Shown: positions 20,401 through 28,010 of the stretch, one piece after another | How the letters are laid out: each line of letters opens with the position of its first letter | Numbering within the stretch: the stretch's first letter is position 1 | From: Dellaglioa algida DSM 15638 | GTDB taxonomy: Bacteria; Bacillota; Bacilli; Lactobacillales; Lactobacillaceae | Direction of reading: 5' to 3' | NCBI RefSeq assembly: GCF_001434695.1 | Contig: NZ_AZDI01000001.1 | Coordinates: 119,043 to 183,042 of the forward strand | DNA: 64,000 nucleotides | Notes under the pieces: model-generated | Told to the model about the DNA's origin: nothing | Seen by the model: only the letters and a program-made list of their open reading frames with translations | Database searches by the model: none | Position numbers and translations under genes: made by a program

Positions 20401-20938
20401 ATTGGCGCAACAAACAGACTTATTAGAAGCTGATGAACAATTGAAAAAAACGATGTTTGATATGGATACGGAAGTTGAAAAACGATTTAAAAATAGTTTT
20501 GATGATATTTCAAAGGCATTTGAGGCTATTTTCCCGGTTATGTTTGGTGGCGGTAAAGCGCAGCTTCAATTAACCAATCCGGATAATCTTCTGACAACCG
20601 GGATTGATATTTTGGCTCAACCACCTGGTAAGAAAGTCCAAAGTTTAAGTTTACTTTCTGGTGGCGAGCAGGCACTAACGGCAATAACGTTATTATTTGC
20701 TATTTTAAAAGTTAAACCGGTTCCTTTTTGTATTTTAGATGAGGCTGAAGCGGCACTTGATGATGCTAACGTCGCCCGATTTGCGAGTTATTTAAAATCC
20801 TTTCATCAAGAAACGCAATTCATTGTGATTACTCATCGAAATGGAACGATGGTCGAAGCAAATACGCTGTATGGTGTCACCATGCAGGAATCGGGTATAT
20901 CTAAGATGGTTTCGGTATCATTAGATAATGCGGTTTGA
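17408..20938 (+). CDS. smc: Chromosome segregation ATPase SMC
   Basis: SMC forms the condensin ring with ScpA and ScpB. The 1176-residue protein shows Walker A GPNGSGKSN near residue 31, a long coiled coil, a hinge domain at about 515-660 containing GGSMTGGKQQRTGG, a second coiled coil, the ABC signature LLSGGEQALTA near 1081 and Walker B CILDEAEAALDD near 1108. The coiled-coil arms are rich in Gln, Lys and Glu. It sits between rnc and ftsY, the conserved order. Confidence 0.98.
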   Translation: MKLESLVIDGFKSFADKTTIEFKDGMTGVVGPNGSGKSNIIEAIRWVLGEQSAKNLRGSKMPDVIFAGSTNRVSINRAEVSITFDNSDFYIQDNPEKITVTRRLFRDGTSEFMINQRQCRLKDITNLFMDTGLGKESFSIISQGRVAEIFNSKPEDRRSIIEEVAGVLKYKQEKHVAVRQLEETKGHLDRVSDIIFELKGQLDPLREQSSLAKDYVAQKKQFDELELSRLVKSIKRQSLQKESVVSSLDKLIKMDGDFKIKVTIKEQEVTKHRTELEKIENLIDQTQNELLDLTINKERLTGQSNVSTQKKDFEKQKITELKNEQETLAGQIKLKQEALANMNKQLLVLQQNITDEEVVISSIDNELSNIAVSSEDNLKNLENNANEAIQQRTRLQSENEFLQKLIKTNIITDEQPLINEQNQLNQLQNDFSIKKTKFDLVAGNLANEEQRIAGLKANLKVDVETYESQQRNWFEASNILQQAKNKKDNLQSIQNSYNGYYQGVKEILKEKDQFPGLYGSVAELMTVPKKINTAIETALGAQLQQVVVQDETVAKSAIKFLTQKNYGRATFLPISVIKSRVLSSTQRSVLSHAGVIGVAAELVQVDSRFSEVNSYLLGSTIIVQNMDAAITVSRLLSHRIKVVTLTGEVMNAGGSMTGGKQQRTGGLLNQKQAIVQLDDSIQKMQRELDTREIQGNQTRVAIENQKQTIESIELLIVDLKNQYQETQTQLTTGRLTLEQQELMMTEKSNTLKENQTNQINNEQKYKVNTEKITDLTQQIETVNTEITEINLRLKNAGQFEKQQQVKKQNHRESLLVFQEQLKQQNGHVTQLNTEIKRLIQERASIKERYQELIKRTENGQMQESEIQEKIQEFQKKMDQSNQNLIDFKQKRSEVNQVLTEGNEHLSRISELQRNVIADKVKTENQQQQLDDSLDTSLNKLNSEFQKTFEEAAKSESNQTFEAILLQQKLLKKGLKEIGNVNVASIDEFERVNERYSFLLAQQTDLLEADEQLKKTMFDMDTEVEKRFKNSFDDISKAFEAIFPVMFGGGKAQLQLTNPDNLLTTGIDILAQPPGKKVQSLSLLSGGEQALTAITLLFAILKVKPVPFCILDEAEAALDDANVARFASYLKSFHQETQFIVITHRNGTMVEANTLYGVTMQESGISKMVSVSLDNAV

Positions 20939-20969
20939 TATACTACCAAAAGACTAGGAGGCGCTAAAA

Positions 20970-21995
20970 TTGGGAATATTTAGTAGAATTAAACAGGCCT
21001 TTACGGGTGAAGAACCAGAATCTTCTGAACAAGAAAAATATGATAAGGGTCTCGAGAAATCAAGAAAAACTTTTGGACAACGATTAAATTCATTGTTTGC
21101 AAATTTTAGAACGGTCGATGAGGACTTTTTTGAAGAACTAGAAGAAACTTTAATTGAAGCTGATGTAGGGTTTGAAACAGCTATGACAATTAGTCGTGAA
21201 TTACAAGAAGAGGTTAAATTACGCAATGTTAGTGATCCTGATGCTGTCTCTGCCGCAATTATTGAAAAATTGGTTGATTTATACGAATCAGAGGGTGAAA
21301 ACGAAGATAATTCGATTGCACAAGCTGAATCGGGTCCAACCGTTATTTTATTTGTTGGCGTAAATGGTGTTGGTAAAACGACTACAATTGGTAAATTAGC
21401 ACATCGTTACCACGAAGAAGGTAAGAAGGTTCTTTTGGCTGCCGGAGATACATTTAGAGCCGGTGCAATTGAACAACTCGCTGAATGGGGACGTCGTGTG
21501 GATGTAGAAGTCGTACGTGGTCCAGAAAAAAGTGATCCCGCATCAGTTATCTTTGATGCCGTTAAACGGGCTAAAGAGGAAGACTATGATGTCTTACTTG
21601 TTGATACGGCAGGCCGTTTACAAAATAAAGTTAATTTAATGAGCGAGTTAGACAAAATTAAACGCATCATCTCCAGGGAAATCCCTGACGCACCTCACGA
21701 AGTCCTACTTGTCTTGGACGCAACAACGGGTCAAAATGCATTAATTCAAGCTAAACAATTTAAGGAAACAACTGATGTCAGCGGTATTGTTTTAACAAAA
21801 CTTGATGGCACCGCCCGTGGTGGTATTGTTTTAGCAATTCGTAATGAAATGCATTTACCAGTAAAACTTGCTGGATTAGGTGAACAGATGGATGATTTAC
21901 GTGATTTTAATGCGGAAGATTTCGTTTATGGCTTGTTTAAAGGACTCGTTCGAGAACAACCTGCAAAAGAAGAAGCAGAAACAACAGAAGAATAA
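20970..21995 (+). CDS. ftsY: Signal recognition particle receptor FtsY
   Basis: FtsY is the membrane-associated SRP receptor GTPase. The 341-residue protein has a short acidic A domain, then the NG domain with GVNGVGKTTTIGKLA near residue 130, DTFRAGAIEQL, DTAGRLQNK near 211 and LTKLDGTARGG. The start is TTG at 20970, supported by AGGAGG at 20956-20961. Codons downstream of the TTG read MGIFSRIKQAF, an amphipathic start of the family type. The ylxM-ffh pair follows. Confidence 0.96.
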   Translation: MGIFSRIKQAFTGEEPESSEQEKYDKGLEKSRKTFGQRLNSLFANFRTVDEDFFEELEETLIEADVGFETAMTISRELQEEVKLRNVSDPDAVSAAIIEKLVDLYESEGENEDNSIAQAESGPTVILFVGVNGVGKTTTIGKLAHRYHEEGKKVLLAAGDTFRAGAIEQLAEWGRRVDVEVVRGPEKSDPASVIFDAVKRAKEEDYDVLLVDTAGRLQNKVNLMSELDKIKRIISREIPDAPHEVLLVLDATTGQNALIQAKQFKETTDVSGIVLTKLDGTARGGIVLAIRNEMHLPVKLAGLGEQMDDLRDFNAEDFVYGLFKGLVREQPAKEEAETTEE

Positions 21996-21999
21996 AGTT

Positions 22000-22034
22000 A
22001 AGAAGTTGGATTTAATCTAATCTGGCTTCTTTTT
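22000..22034 (+). terminator. Weak terminator after ftsY
   Basis: The imperfect hairpin AGAAG...GGATT / AATCT...CTTCT with wobble pairs is followed by TTTTT. It may only partly separate ftsY from ylxM-ffh. Confidence 0.45.
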
Positions 22035-22108
22035 GCTATTGACGTTTAGCCTTAAAATCGGTACCCTTCTAATAGGACTAAATGAAACAAAACGAAGGAG
22101 TTTTTTTA

Positions 22109-22450
22109 GTGGCGATTGATAAAACAAATCGAGTAAATGCATTGTTTGAATTTTATGAATCATTATTAACTAAAAAACAAGCTGAATACATGGCTATGTA
22201 TTATGGCGATGATTTCTCACTTGGAGAAATTGCGGATAACTTTGATGTCAGTCGACAAGCCGTCTATGACAATATAAAGCGAACCGAAAAAATTTTAGAA
22301 GATTATGAAGATAAGTTGAATTTATATCATAATTTTATTAAACGTAATGAAAAATTGGATCAAATTAAACAGTATACAGATAGCAACTATGAAGAAGACC
22401 AAAAATTAACCGATCTAATTAATCAATTAGAAGAATTAGACGAAGAATAA
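22109..22450 (+). CDS. ylxM: SRP-associated HTH protein YlxM
   Basis: YlxM is a small sigma-factor-like helix-turn-helix protein that accompanies ffh in Gram-positive bacteria and modulates SRP. The HTH is [20 protein letters not shown], followed by a coiled C-terminus. An in-frame ATG at 22082 exists, but the GAAGGAG site lies inside that extension at 22094-22100. The GTG at 22109, eight bases later, is the proper start and gives 113 residues. It ends 14 bases before ffh. Confidence 0.92.
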   Translation: MAIDKTNRVNALFEFYESLLTKKQAEYMAMYYGDDFSLGEIADNFDVSRQAVYDNIKRTEKILEDYEDKLNLYHNFIKRNEKLDQIKQYTDSNYEEDQKLTDLINQLEELDEE

Positions 22451-22464
22451 GGTAGGTAGCTAAA

Positions 22465-23901
22465 ATGGCATTTGAAGGACTAACAGAAAGATTACAAAAT
22501 GCGATGACGAAGCTTCGTCGTAAGGGTAAAATCTCCGAGACTGATTTAAAGGAAGTTATGCGTGAAATTCGCTTAGCCTTGCTTGAAGCCGATGTTAACT
22601 TTACGGTCGTTAAAGAATTCGTTAAAGTCGTTCGAGAACGTGCAATTGGGTCAGAAGTTCTTGATAGTTTAACGTCATCACAACAAATCGTAAAAATTGT
22701 TAATGAAGAGTTAACTAAAGTTATGGGTGAAACAGCTGTTCCGTTAAATAAATCACCTAAAATCCCAACTATTATTATGATGGTTGGGTTACAAGGGGCT
22801 GGTAAAACTACGACAGCCGGTAAGTTAGCCTTAAAATTAAAAAAAGAAGAAAATGCCAGACCTTTGATGATCGCGGCCGATGTTTATCGTCCAGCTGCTA
22901 TTGACCAGTTACAAGTATTGGGTCGTGATTTAGAAATCCCTGTTTTTGAATTAGGTACGAAGGTTAATCCTGTAGAAATCGTTCGACAGGGATTAGCACA
23001 GGCTGCAGAAAATAAAAATGATTACATTATTATTGATACGGCCGGTCGTCTACAAATTGATGAGAATTTAATGGATGAATTAGCTCAAATAAAAGCATTA
23101 GCCGCACCTAACGAAATTCTTTTAACAGTTGATTCAATGACTGGACAGAGTGCGGTAGACGTGGCTAAGGGCTTCAATGAGCAATTAGACGTTACTGGTA
23201 TTGTTTTAACTAAATTAGATGGTGATACTCGTGGTGGTGCCGCGTTATCAATTCGCTCCGTAACAGGTAAACCAATTAAATTTATTGGTCAAGGCGAGAA
23301 AATGACTGATTTGGATGTATTCTATCCCGATCGCATGGCATCAAGAATTTTAGGCATGGGTGATATGCTCACGCTGATTGAAAAAGCGCAACAAGATTTT
23401 GATGAAAAAGAATCAGCTAAAATGGCTGAAAAATTCCAAGAAAATACATTTGATTTTAATGATTTCTTAAGTCAAATGGATCAGTTACAAAATATGGGTC
23501 CTATGGAAGATATCATGAAGATGATCCCTGGTATGGCTAATAATCCAGCCATGAAGAATGTTAAAATGGATCCTAAAGATATTGATCATATGCGAGCAAC
23601 CGTCTATTCAATGACACCACAAGAACGTGAAAATCCAGATGTCTTAAATCCAAGTCGCCGCCGTCGTATTGCTGCTGGAGCAGGACGTCCAATCGTTGAA
23701 GTTAATCGTATGATTAAACAATTCGGCGAGATGAAAAAGATGATGAAGAAAATGAACAGTGGTAATTTTGAGGGAATGGAAGGAATGCTTGGTAAGGGCG
23801 TAACGGGTCGCTTGGCTAAGATGTCCATGAATTCAATGGTTCGTAAAAATAAGAAAAACAAGAAAAAACGCATGAAAAAAAATAAAAATTCTAGAAAATA
23901 A
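22465..23901 (+). CDS. ffh: Signal recognition particle protein Ffh (SRP54)
   Basis: Ffh binds signal peptides and 4.5S/6S RNA and delivers ribosomes to FtsY. The 478-residue protein has the N domain, a GTPase domain (GLQGAGKTTTAGKLA near residue 108, DTAGRLQIDE, LTKLDGDTRGG) and a methionine-rich M domain from about 300, including AGAGRPIVEVNRMIKQF. The C-terminus is a lysine-rich tail. The scRNA gene for its RNA partner is not in the window. Confidence 0.97.
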   Translation: MAFEGLTERLQNAMTKLRRKGKISETDLKEVMREIRLALLEADVNFTVVKEFVKVVRERAIGSEVLDSLTSSQQIVKIVNEELTKVMGETAVPLNKSPKIPTIIMMVGLQGAGKTTTAGKLALKLKKEENARPLMIAADVYRPAAIDQLQVLGRDLEIPVFELGTKVNPVEIVRQGLAQAAENKNDYIIIDTAGRLQIDENLMDELAQIKALAAPNEILLTVDSMTGQSAVDVAKGFNEQLDVTGIVLTKLDGDTRGGAALSIRSVTGKPIKFIGQGEKMTDLDVFYPDRMASRILGMGDMLTLIEKAQQDFDEKESAKMAEKFQENTFDFNDFLSQMDQLQNMGPMEDIMKMIPGMANNPAMKNVKMDPKDIDHMRATVYSMTPQERENPDVLNPSRRRRIAAGAGRPIVEVNRMIKQFGEMKKMMKKMNSGNFEGMEGMLGKGVTGRLAKMSMNSMVRKNKKNKKKRMKKNKNSRK

Positions 23902-23975
23902 TCGATAAATAAATCAATACTGGTGTGGCTTTAAAGGCATTTTTGAAATTTATTTTAACTGTCAAGAAAAAAACC

Positions 23976-24004
23976 TTTACAAGCCATTAAATAACTGGTA
24001 TATT
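23976..24004 (+). promoter_or_regulatory. rpsP promoter
   Basis: TTTACA (23976-23981) and TATATT (23999-24004) are exactly 17 bases apart, near-consensus SigA. They are 37 bases before the rpsP start, so rpsP-khpA have their own promoter after ffh. Confidence 0.7.
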
Positions 24005-24041
24005 AATTATTGTTGAAGTAGATATCAGGAGGTGTATATTA

Positions 24042-24317
24042 ATGTCAGTAAAAATTCGTTTAAAACGTATGGGTTCTAAAAAGAGACCGTTCTACCGTGT
24101 CGTTGTAGCTGATTCACGTTCACCACGTGATGGCCGTTTCATCGAAAACGTTGGTACTTACAACCCATTAACAGAACCACAAACAGTAACACTTGAAGAA
24201 GAAAGTATTATTAACTGGTTGAACAATGGTGCACAACCATCAGATACTGTTCGTAACATTCTTTCAAATGCAGGCATCATGAAGAAATTCCATGAAGCTA
24301 AATTCTCTAAAAAATAA
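24042..24317 (+). CDS. rpsP: 30S ribosomal protein S16
   Basis: S16 is a structural small-subunit protein. The 91-residue sequence opens [20 protein letters not shown] and continues [19 protein letters not shown], the family signature. The ATG follows AGGAGGTG at 24027-24034. khpA starts 10 bases after its stop. Confidence 0.97.
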   Translation: MSVKIRLKRMGSKKRPFYRVVVADSRSPRDGRFIENVGTYNPLTEPQTVTLEEESIINWLNNGAQPSDTVRNILSNAGIMKKFHEAKFSKK

Positions 24318-24327
24318 GGACGATTAA

Positions 24328-24573
24328 ATGACTGAAGCAGAAGTGACAAATTTAATTTTAACAATTGTCAAACCGCTTGTTGAAAATCCTGATGATGTCC
24401 AAGTTGGACAGAAGCAAGATGATCATTATGTCTATTTTGAATTATCTGTGAATGCAGATGATATTGGCCGTATTATTGGGAAGCACGGACAAGTTGCGCA
24501 GGCTATTAGAACAATAATCTATGGTGTGCGTCTAGCAAGTTCGAAACGAGTGCGTCTAAACATATTAGATTAA
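24328..24573 (+). CDS. khpA: KH-domain RNA-binding protein KhpA (YlqC)
   Basis: KhpA is a small RNA-binding protein that, with KhpB, affects cell division and elongation in streptococci and lactobacilli. At 81 residues it is one KH domain, with the GxxG loop in GRIIGKHGQVAQAIRTII around residue 50. The gene sits between rpsP and rimM as in all relatives. The partner khpB is not in the window. Confidence 0.94.
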   Translation: MTEAEVTNLILTIVKPLVENPDDVQVGQKQDDHYVYFELSVNADDIGRIIGKHGQVAQAIRTIIYGVRLASSKRVRLNILD

Positions 24574-24579
24574 AATAGT

Positions 24580-24622
24580 AACTCTTGAATGAAGCAGGAA
24601 TGTTTTGTTTAGGAGTTTTTAT
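24580..24622 (+). terminator. Terminator between khpA and rimM
   Basis: A long hairpin with AACTC / GAGTT at its base and several G-U pairs above is followed by TTTTTATTTT. It may act as a partial terminator, because rimM starts only 23 bases later. Confidence 0.55.
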
Positions 24623-24644
24623 TTTACAATGAAAAGGAGCAAAT

Positions 24645-25160
24645 ATGGATTATTATCAAGTAGGAACCATCGTCAATACTCATGGGATCAGAGGAGAAGT
24701 TAGAATTATGGCAACAACTGACTTCGTTTCTGAACGTTTTAAAAAGGGAACCGTCTTGTATCTGTTTGATAAAAATGGTAAACAAGTTATTTCATTAACG
24801 GTTATGACCTATAGACATCATAAAAATTTTGAACTCGTGACGTTTGAAGGATTACAAGATATTAACCTGGTTGAAAAATATAAAGGTCTGGATTTAAAAG
24901 TGGCTGATGAGGGTCTTCAAGAATTAGAAGAAGGTAATTATTATTACCATCAAATTATTGGGTTAGACGTTCAAAACGAAGACAAAGAAAAAATTGGGAC
25001 CATTTACGAAATTTTAAGTCCAGGTGCCAACGATGTATGGGTTGTTAAACGACAAGGTAAGGGTGATCTGCTATTGCCCGTTATTAAAGATGTTATTAAA
25101 AATGTTAACATCGATAATAATCTTGTAACAGTTGAACTTTTAGATGGATTGGACGACTAA
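24645..25160 (+). CDS. rimM: 16S rRNA processing protein RimM
   Basis: RimM helps 30S head assembly and binds S19. The 171-residue protein has the N-terminal domain opening [19 protein letters not shown] and a C-terminal PRC-barrel with [11 protein letters not shown] and [17 protein letters not shown] site precedes the ATG. trmD starts two bases after its stop, so translation is probably coupled. Confidence 0.96.
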   Translation: MDYYQVGTIVNTHGIRGEVRIMATTDFVSERFKKGTVLYLFDKNGKQVISLTVMTYRHHKNFELVTFEGLQDINLVEKYKGLDLKVADEGLQELEEGNYYYHQIIGLDVQNEDKEKIGTIYEILSPGANDVWVVKRQGKGDLLLPVIKDVIKNVNIDNNLVTVELLDGLDD

Positions 25161-25162
25161 AT

Positions 25163-25894
25163 ATGAAAATTGATGTTTTGAGTTTGTTCCCAGAAATGTT
25201 TGATGGACCGATGAAACAATCAATTGTTGGTAAGGCAATTGATAATAATGTTCTTGATTTAAAATTAACTAATTTTAGAGATTTTACGACTGATAAACAG
25301 AACCATGTTGATGATTATCCATATGGCGGTGGCGCAGGGATGTTACTGCAGGCGCAACCAGTTTTTGACGCTCTAGAAGCCGTTCAAAAAGAATCTAACA
25401 CAAAAGGTAAAGTTATTTTGTTAGACCCAGCTGGCCGTAAATTTGATCAAAAAGTTGCCGAAGAATTTGCCAATGAAGAACATTTAACCTTTATTTGTGG
25501 TCATTATGAGGGATACGACGAACGTATTCGTGAACTTGTAACAGACGAGGTTTCACTTGGTGACTATATCTTAACGGGTGGTGAACTCGGAGCAATGGTT
25601 ATGATCGATGCAACGGTTCGTTTATTGCCTGAAGTTTTGGGTAATAAAGAATCAGCCCCAGGAGACTCTTTCTCAAATGGTTTGTTGGAATATCCACAAT
25701 ACACACGACCAGCGGATTTTAGAGGGATGCAGGTTCCAGATGTATTAACAAATGGAAACCATAAATTAATTGAAGAGTGGCGTCAAAAAGAATCATTAAG
25801 ACGAACGCTTGAGAGAAGACCGGACTTGTTGGAGGATATCCAACTATCTAAGCAACAAGTTGAATGGCTAGCCGATATAAAATCAGAGAAGTAA
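25163..25894 (+). CDS. trmD: tRNA (guanine-37-N1)-methyltransferase TrmD
   Basis: TrmD makes m1G37 in tRNA and prevents frameshifting. The 243-residue SPOUT protein has [35 protein letters not shown] and [20 protein letters not shown], which form the knotted SAM site, and the catalytic aspartate region near DEVSLGDY. It is tightly linked to rimM and followed by rplS. Confidence 0.97.
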   Translation: MKIDVLSLFPEMFDGPMKQSIVGKAIDNNVLDLKLTNFRDFTTDKQNHVDDYPYGGGAGMLLQAQPVFDALEAVQKESNTKGKVILLDPAGRKFDQKVAEEFANEEHLTFICGHYEGYDERIRELVTDEVSLGDYILTGGELGAMVMIDATVRLLPEVLGNKESAPGDSFSNGLLEYPQYTRPADFRGMQVPDVLTNGNHKLIEEWRQKESLRRTLERRPDLLEDIQLSKQQVEWLADIKSEK

Positions 25895-25919
25895 AGGAAA
25901 TTACCTTTACGCCTCTAAA

Positions 25920-26020
25920 TTAATATGATACACTTTCAAAAGTGGTTAAAAGCCACATAAAATTACGATATTCCGCTGGCATATAAATGTGTATGAATTT
26001 CTGTCGAAAAGGAGATCCAA
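25920..26020 (+). promoter_or_regulatory. Structured 5' leader of rplS, possibly an L19 autoregulatory leader
   Basis: The 129-base gap before rplS can fold locally: CTTTCAAAAG, GTGG / CCAC, and ATTC...CATA / TATG...GAAT around 25970-26000. Firmicutes rplS genes are known to carry an L19 leader RNA at this place. I match it by position and foldability, not by alignment, so the assignment is tentative. Confidence 0.4.
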
Positions 26021-26023
26021 ATT

Positions 26024-26371
26024 ATGAGTCCAATGATCGCAAAACTTACAGAAGCACAATTACGTACAGATATTCCTGAGTTCCGCCCAGGTGATACTGT
26101 TCGAGTTCACGCCCGTGTTGTTGAAGGCACACGTGAACGTATCCAACTTTTCGAAGGTGTTGTTTTAAAACGCCGTGGTAAAGGTATTAGCTCAAGCTAC
26201 ACTGTTCGTAAAATCAGTAACGGTGTCGGTGTTGAACGTACTTTCCCATTGCATTCACCTCGTGTTGCTAAAATTGAAGTTATCCGTCATGGTCGCGTAC
26301 GTCGTGCTAAATTGTACTACTTACGTGCTCTTAATGGTAAAGCTGCTCGTATTAAAGAAGCTCGCCGTTAG
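26024..26371 (+). CDS. rplS: 50S ribosomal protein L19
   Basis: L19 lies at the subunit interface. The 115-residue sequence includes [32 protein letters not shown] and the basic C-terminus [16 protein letters not shown]. The ATG follows AAAAGGAGAT with a seven-base gap. It is the last gene of the conserved coaBC-rplS block and ends at a strong terminator. Confidence 0.97.
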   Translation: MSPMIAKLTEAQLRTDIPEFRPGDTVRVHARVVEGTRERIQLFEGVVLKRRGKGISSSYTVRKISNGVGVERTFPLHSPRVAKIEVIRHGRVRRAKLYYLRALNGKAARIKEARR

Positions 26372-26380
26372 AAAGACGTT

Positions 26381-26413
26381 AAAAAGCCCTGATATTTTAT
26401 CAGAGCTTTTTTT
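26381..26413 (+). terminator. Terminator after rplS
   Basis: The stem AAAAAGC.CTGATA / TATCAG.GCTTTTT with a short TTT loop and a seven-T run is a strong Rho-independent terminator. Confidence 0.88.
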
Positions 26414-26450
26414 AATTTAATTTTTAACTAATTAAGAAAGGAGTATGTGG

Positions 26451-27092
26451 ATGACAATAAGACCTGACTTTAATAAAAATATGACTAGTGAAATATTTAA
26501 AAGTTACTATTGGTATAAGGTAGAATTGGAGCAAGTTTGTAGAAATTATTTGCTACCACATTTTGGAACGAAAGCAGAATTGACTCAATATATAATTTTA
26601 TTTTTAGAAGGTGAAAAAGCAGAAAATATAAATCCCACTAGAAAAATTCGAAGACAAACATCTACTGTGTTGACTGCTGATTTAATTACTTCAAAAACCA
26701 AGTTGTTAAATTCAGGATTTTCTCTTAATAATGAAGCAAGAAAGTTTTTTGCTAATTATTTTGGTGTTCAGAAATTTTCATTTCGAAAATCAATGGGAAT
26801 TAAAATGAGAAAAGCTGAAAAGACTGCATATATAAATGCTACGGTAGCGGACTTAATAAAATTTTTTAATATAAACCTAAATAATTCCATTAATAATAAT
26901 GAAGAAAAAACTTATCAGTGGAACAACTTTGTCAAAGATTTTTTTAATGATTCAATTTCAAAAGAATATAGTTCTCCTATGAAGGTGGCAGCAATATTGT
27001 GGAAAACTGTACGAGATTCTAATCGAGATAAAAAATATAGTCGCGAATTAGTTATTAAGAATAAAGTTCTAATAGCTGAATTTCTCAAGTAG
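26451..27092 (+). CDS. SAP-domain-like protein of unknown function
   Basis: This is a 213-residue, lysine- and asparagine-rich soluble protein. Its N-terminus (RPDFNKNMTSEIFKSYYWYK, then ELEQVCRNY and GTKAELTQYIILFL) matches the pattern of SAP-like helical domains found with DUF6434 in Firmicutes, usually suggested to bind nucleic acid. The rest holds WNNFVKDFFND and WKTVRDS, tryptophan-containing helices. An ATG at 26445 is one base from the GAAAGGAG site; ATG 26451 has a seven-base gap and is chosen. It is AT-richer than the adjacent ribosomal genes and stands alone, so it may be acquired. The role is unknown. Confidence 0.7.
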   Translation: MTIRPDFNKNMTSEIFKSYYWYKVELEQVCRNYLLPHFGTKAELTQYIILFLEGEKAENINPTRKIRRQTSTVLTADLITSKTKLLNSGFSLNNEARKFFANYFGVQKFSFRKSMGIKMRKAEKTAYINATVADLIKFFNINLNNSINNNEEKTYQWNNFVKDFFNDSISKEYSSPMKVAAILWKTVRDSNRDKKYSRELVIKNKVLIAEFLK

Positions 27093-27273
27093 TGTGAATA
27101 AATGAAAATATTACTGATTTAAATATTCAGAAGTAATTGGTAAAATACATAGACTTAAAAATTAAATAATGAGTTGATTGAAAATTAGTATGATTAGACA
27201 TATGGAGATTCCTTCTTTCTTATTAATTTTTCTGTGGTAAGCGAAATAGATAGTGGAACCTGGATGACCCCGT
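27093..27273 (+). other. Non-coding AT-rich segment ahead of an orphan terminator
   Basis: No ORF with a ribosome binding site is present. A 12-codon reading frame at 27202-27240 (MEIPSFLLIFLW) lacks a Shine-Dalgarno sequence. The segment 27240-27273 is less AT-rich than its surroundings and runs into a perfect terminator. It may be a small RNA, or the long 3' end of the SAP-like gene transcript. Confidence 0.35.
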
Positions 27274-27305
27274 AACCAAAAGTCTAATGGCTTTTGGTTT
27301 TTTTG
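27274..27305 (+). terminator. Perfect terminator, no gene immediately upstream
   Basis: The stem AACCAAAAG / CTTTTGGTT is perfect, with an eight-base loop followed by seven T. The nearest + strand gene ends about 180 bases upstream. Confidence 0.85.
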
Positions 27306-27314
27306 TTATTATAC

Positions 27315-27365
27315 AAAAAATCTGTTGTTAGTAATAGAAAGTTAATTCTATCACCAACAACAGAT
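27315..27365 (-). terminator. Terminator of the Rrf2 gene
   Basis: Read on the minus strand, a ten-base stem ATCTGTTGTT / AACAACAGAT with an inner TAGAA / TTCTA stem is followed by TTTTTT. It lies about 60 bases after the Rrf2 stop codon. Confidence 0.8.
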
Positions 27366-27425
27366 ATTGTAGACCCGTTTATTATATTTGTAATCATTGT
27401 AAAATTTATTTTCAGTTAACATATT

Positions 27426-27893
27426 TCAAATAAATGGAATCATAATTTCTGAATTTTCGGGTCTACGGTCTATTTCTGATGCAGCGATTTGCTGAATAAT
27501 GCTACTTAAAGTTATTTGATCCATTTTTTTTTCAATAGATTCTTGAAGTAGTGCATATTGCTCAGATAAAACATCTTGAATGTTACCACCAACAAAGCAG
27601 GCAGGATTTGTTTTAGGATCTACTTGAATTAAATGGTTTTCACCCTCGATACTCTTATAAATATCTAACAAACTAATTTCTTCAGGTGACTTCGCAAGTA
27701 CTGCTCCCGCTTGCCCATTGGCGGTGATAATTAAATTAGATTTTTTTAAATGACTCATAATTTTTCTGATATTCGATGGATTGGTTTCAACACTTTCTGC
27801 GATATTTTGACTAGATAAATGCTTAGTTCCTTTCGACATTTCAATATATGCCAAAATATGAATTGCATCGCTAAATTGGACTGAATATTTCAT
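27426..27893 (-). CDS. Rrf2 family transcriptional regulator (YwnA-like)
   Basis: This 155-residue regulator has the N-terminal winged helix of the Rrf2 family (YSVQFSDAIHILAYIEM; SQNIAESVETNPSNIRKIM; LIITANGQAGAVLAKSPEEI). Only one cysteine (PACFVGG) is present in the segment where Fe-S Rrf2 proteins carry three, so it is not an IscR/NsrR-type cluster sensor. It is divergent from a QorB-like reductase, the same arrangement as B. subtilis ywnA-ywnB. Operator repeats lie between them. It probably represses the reductase gene and senses an electrophile or redox signal through that cysteine (inference). Confidence 0.85.
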   Translation of the reverse strand: MKYSVQFSDAIHILAYIEMSKGTKHLSSQNIAESVETNPSNIRKIMSHLKKSNLIITANGQAGAVLAKSPEEISLLDIYKSIEGENHLIQVDPKTNPACFVGGNIQDVLSEQYALLQESIEKKMDQITLSSIIQQIAASEIDRRPENSEIMIPFI

Positions 27894-27923
27894 GATATTA
27901 ATGCTCCTTCTTAAATGTAAGTC

Positions 27924-27952
27924 TTGACTATTTGCTCGATAGGTATTATTCT
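27924..27952 (+). promoter_or_regulatory. Promoter of the QorB-like reductase gene
   Basis: TTGACT (27924-27929) and TATTCT (27947-27952) are 17 bases apart. The -10 lies inside the first operator repeat. Confidence 0.6.
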
Positions 27953-27980
27953 ATACCTGTGATAAATAAATGTACAGGTA
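27941..27980. promoter_or_regulatory. Operator: overlapping inverted repeats in the Rrf2/QorB intergenic region
   Basis: AGGTAT-6-ATACCT (27941-27958) is followed by TACCTGT-13-ACAGGTA (27954-27980). The shared ACCT half-sites are spaced like a dimer-binding site for the adjacent Rrf2 protein and overlap the -10 and the likely transcription start. Confidence 0.6.
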
Positions 27981-28010
27981 ATTTAAAATATAATTTAAGG
28001 GGCGATTAAG

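Noticed and set aside
22082-22108. Upstream ATG start of ylxM
   Set aside because: The extension includes the GAAGGAG site; GTG 22109 fits spacing and family N-terminus.
27202-27240. Twelve-codon hydrophobic reading frame as a type I toxin
   Set aside because: There is no ribosome binding site, the frame is short, and no antisense promoter was found. Kept only as part of the orphan segment finding.
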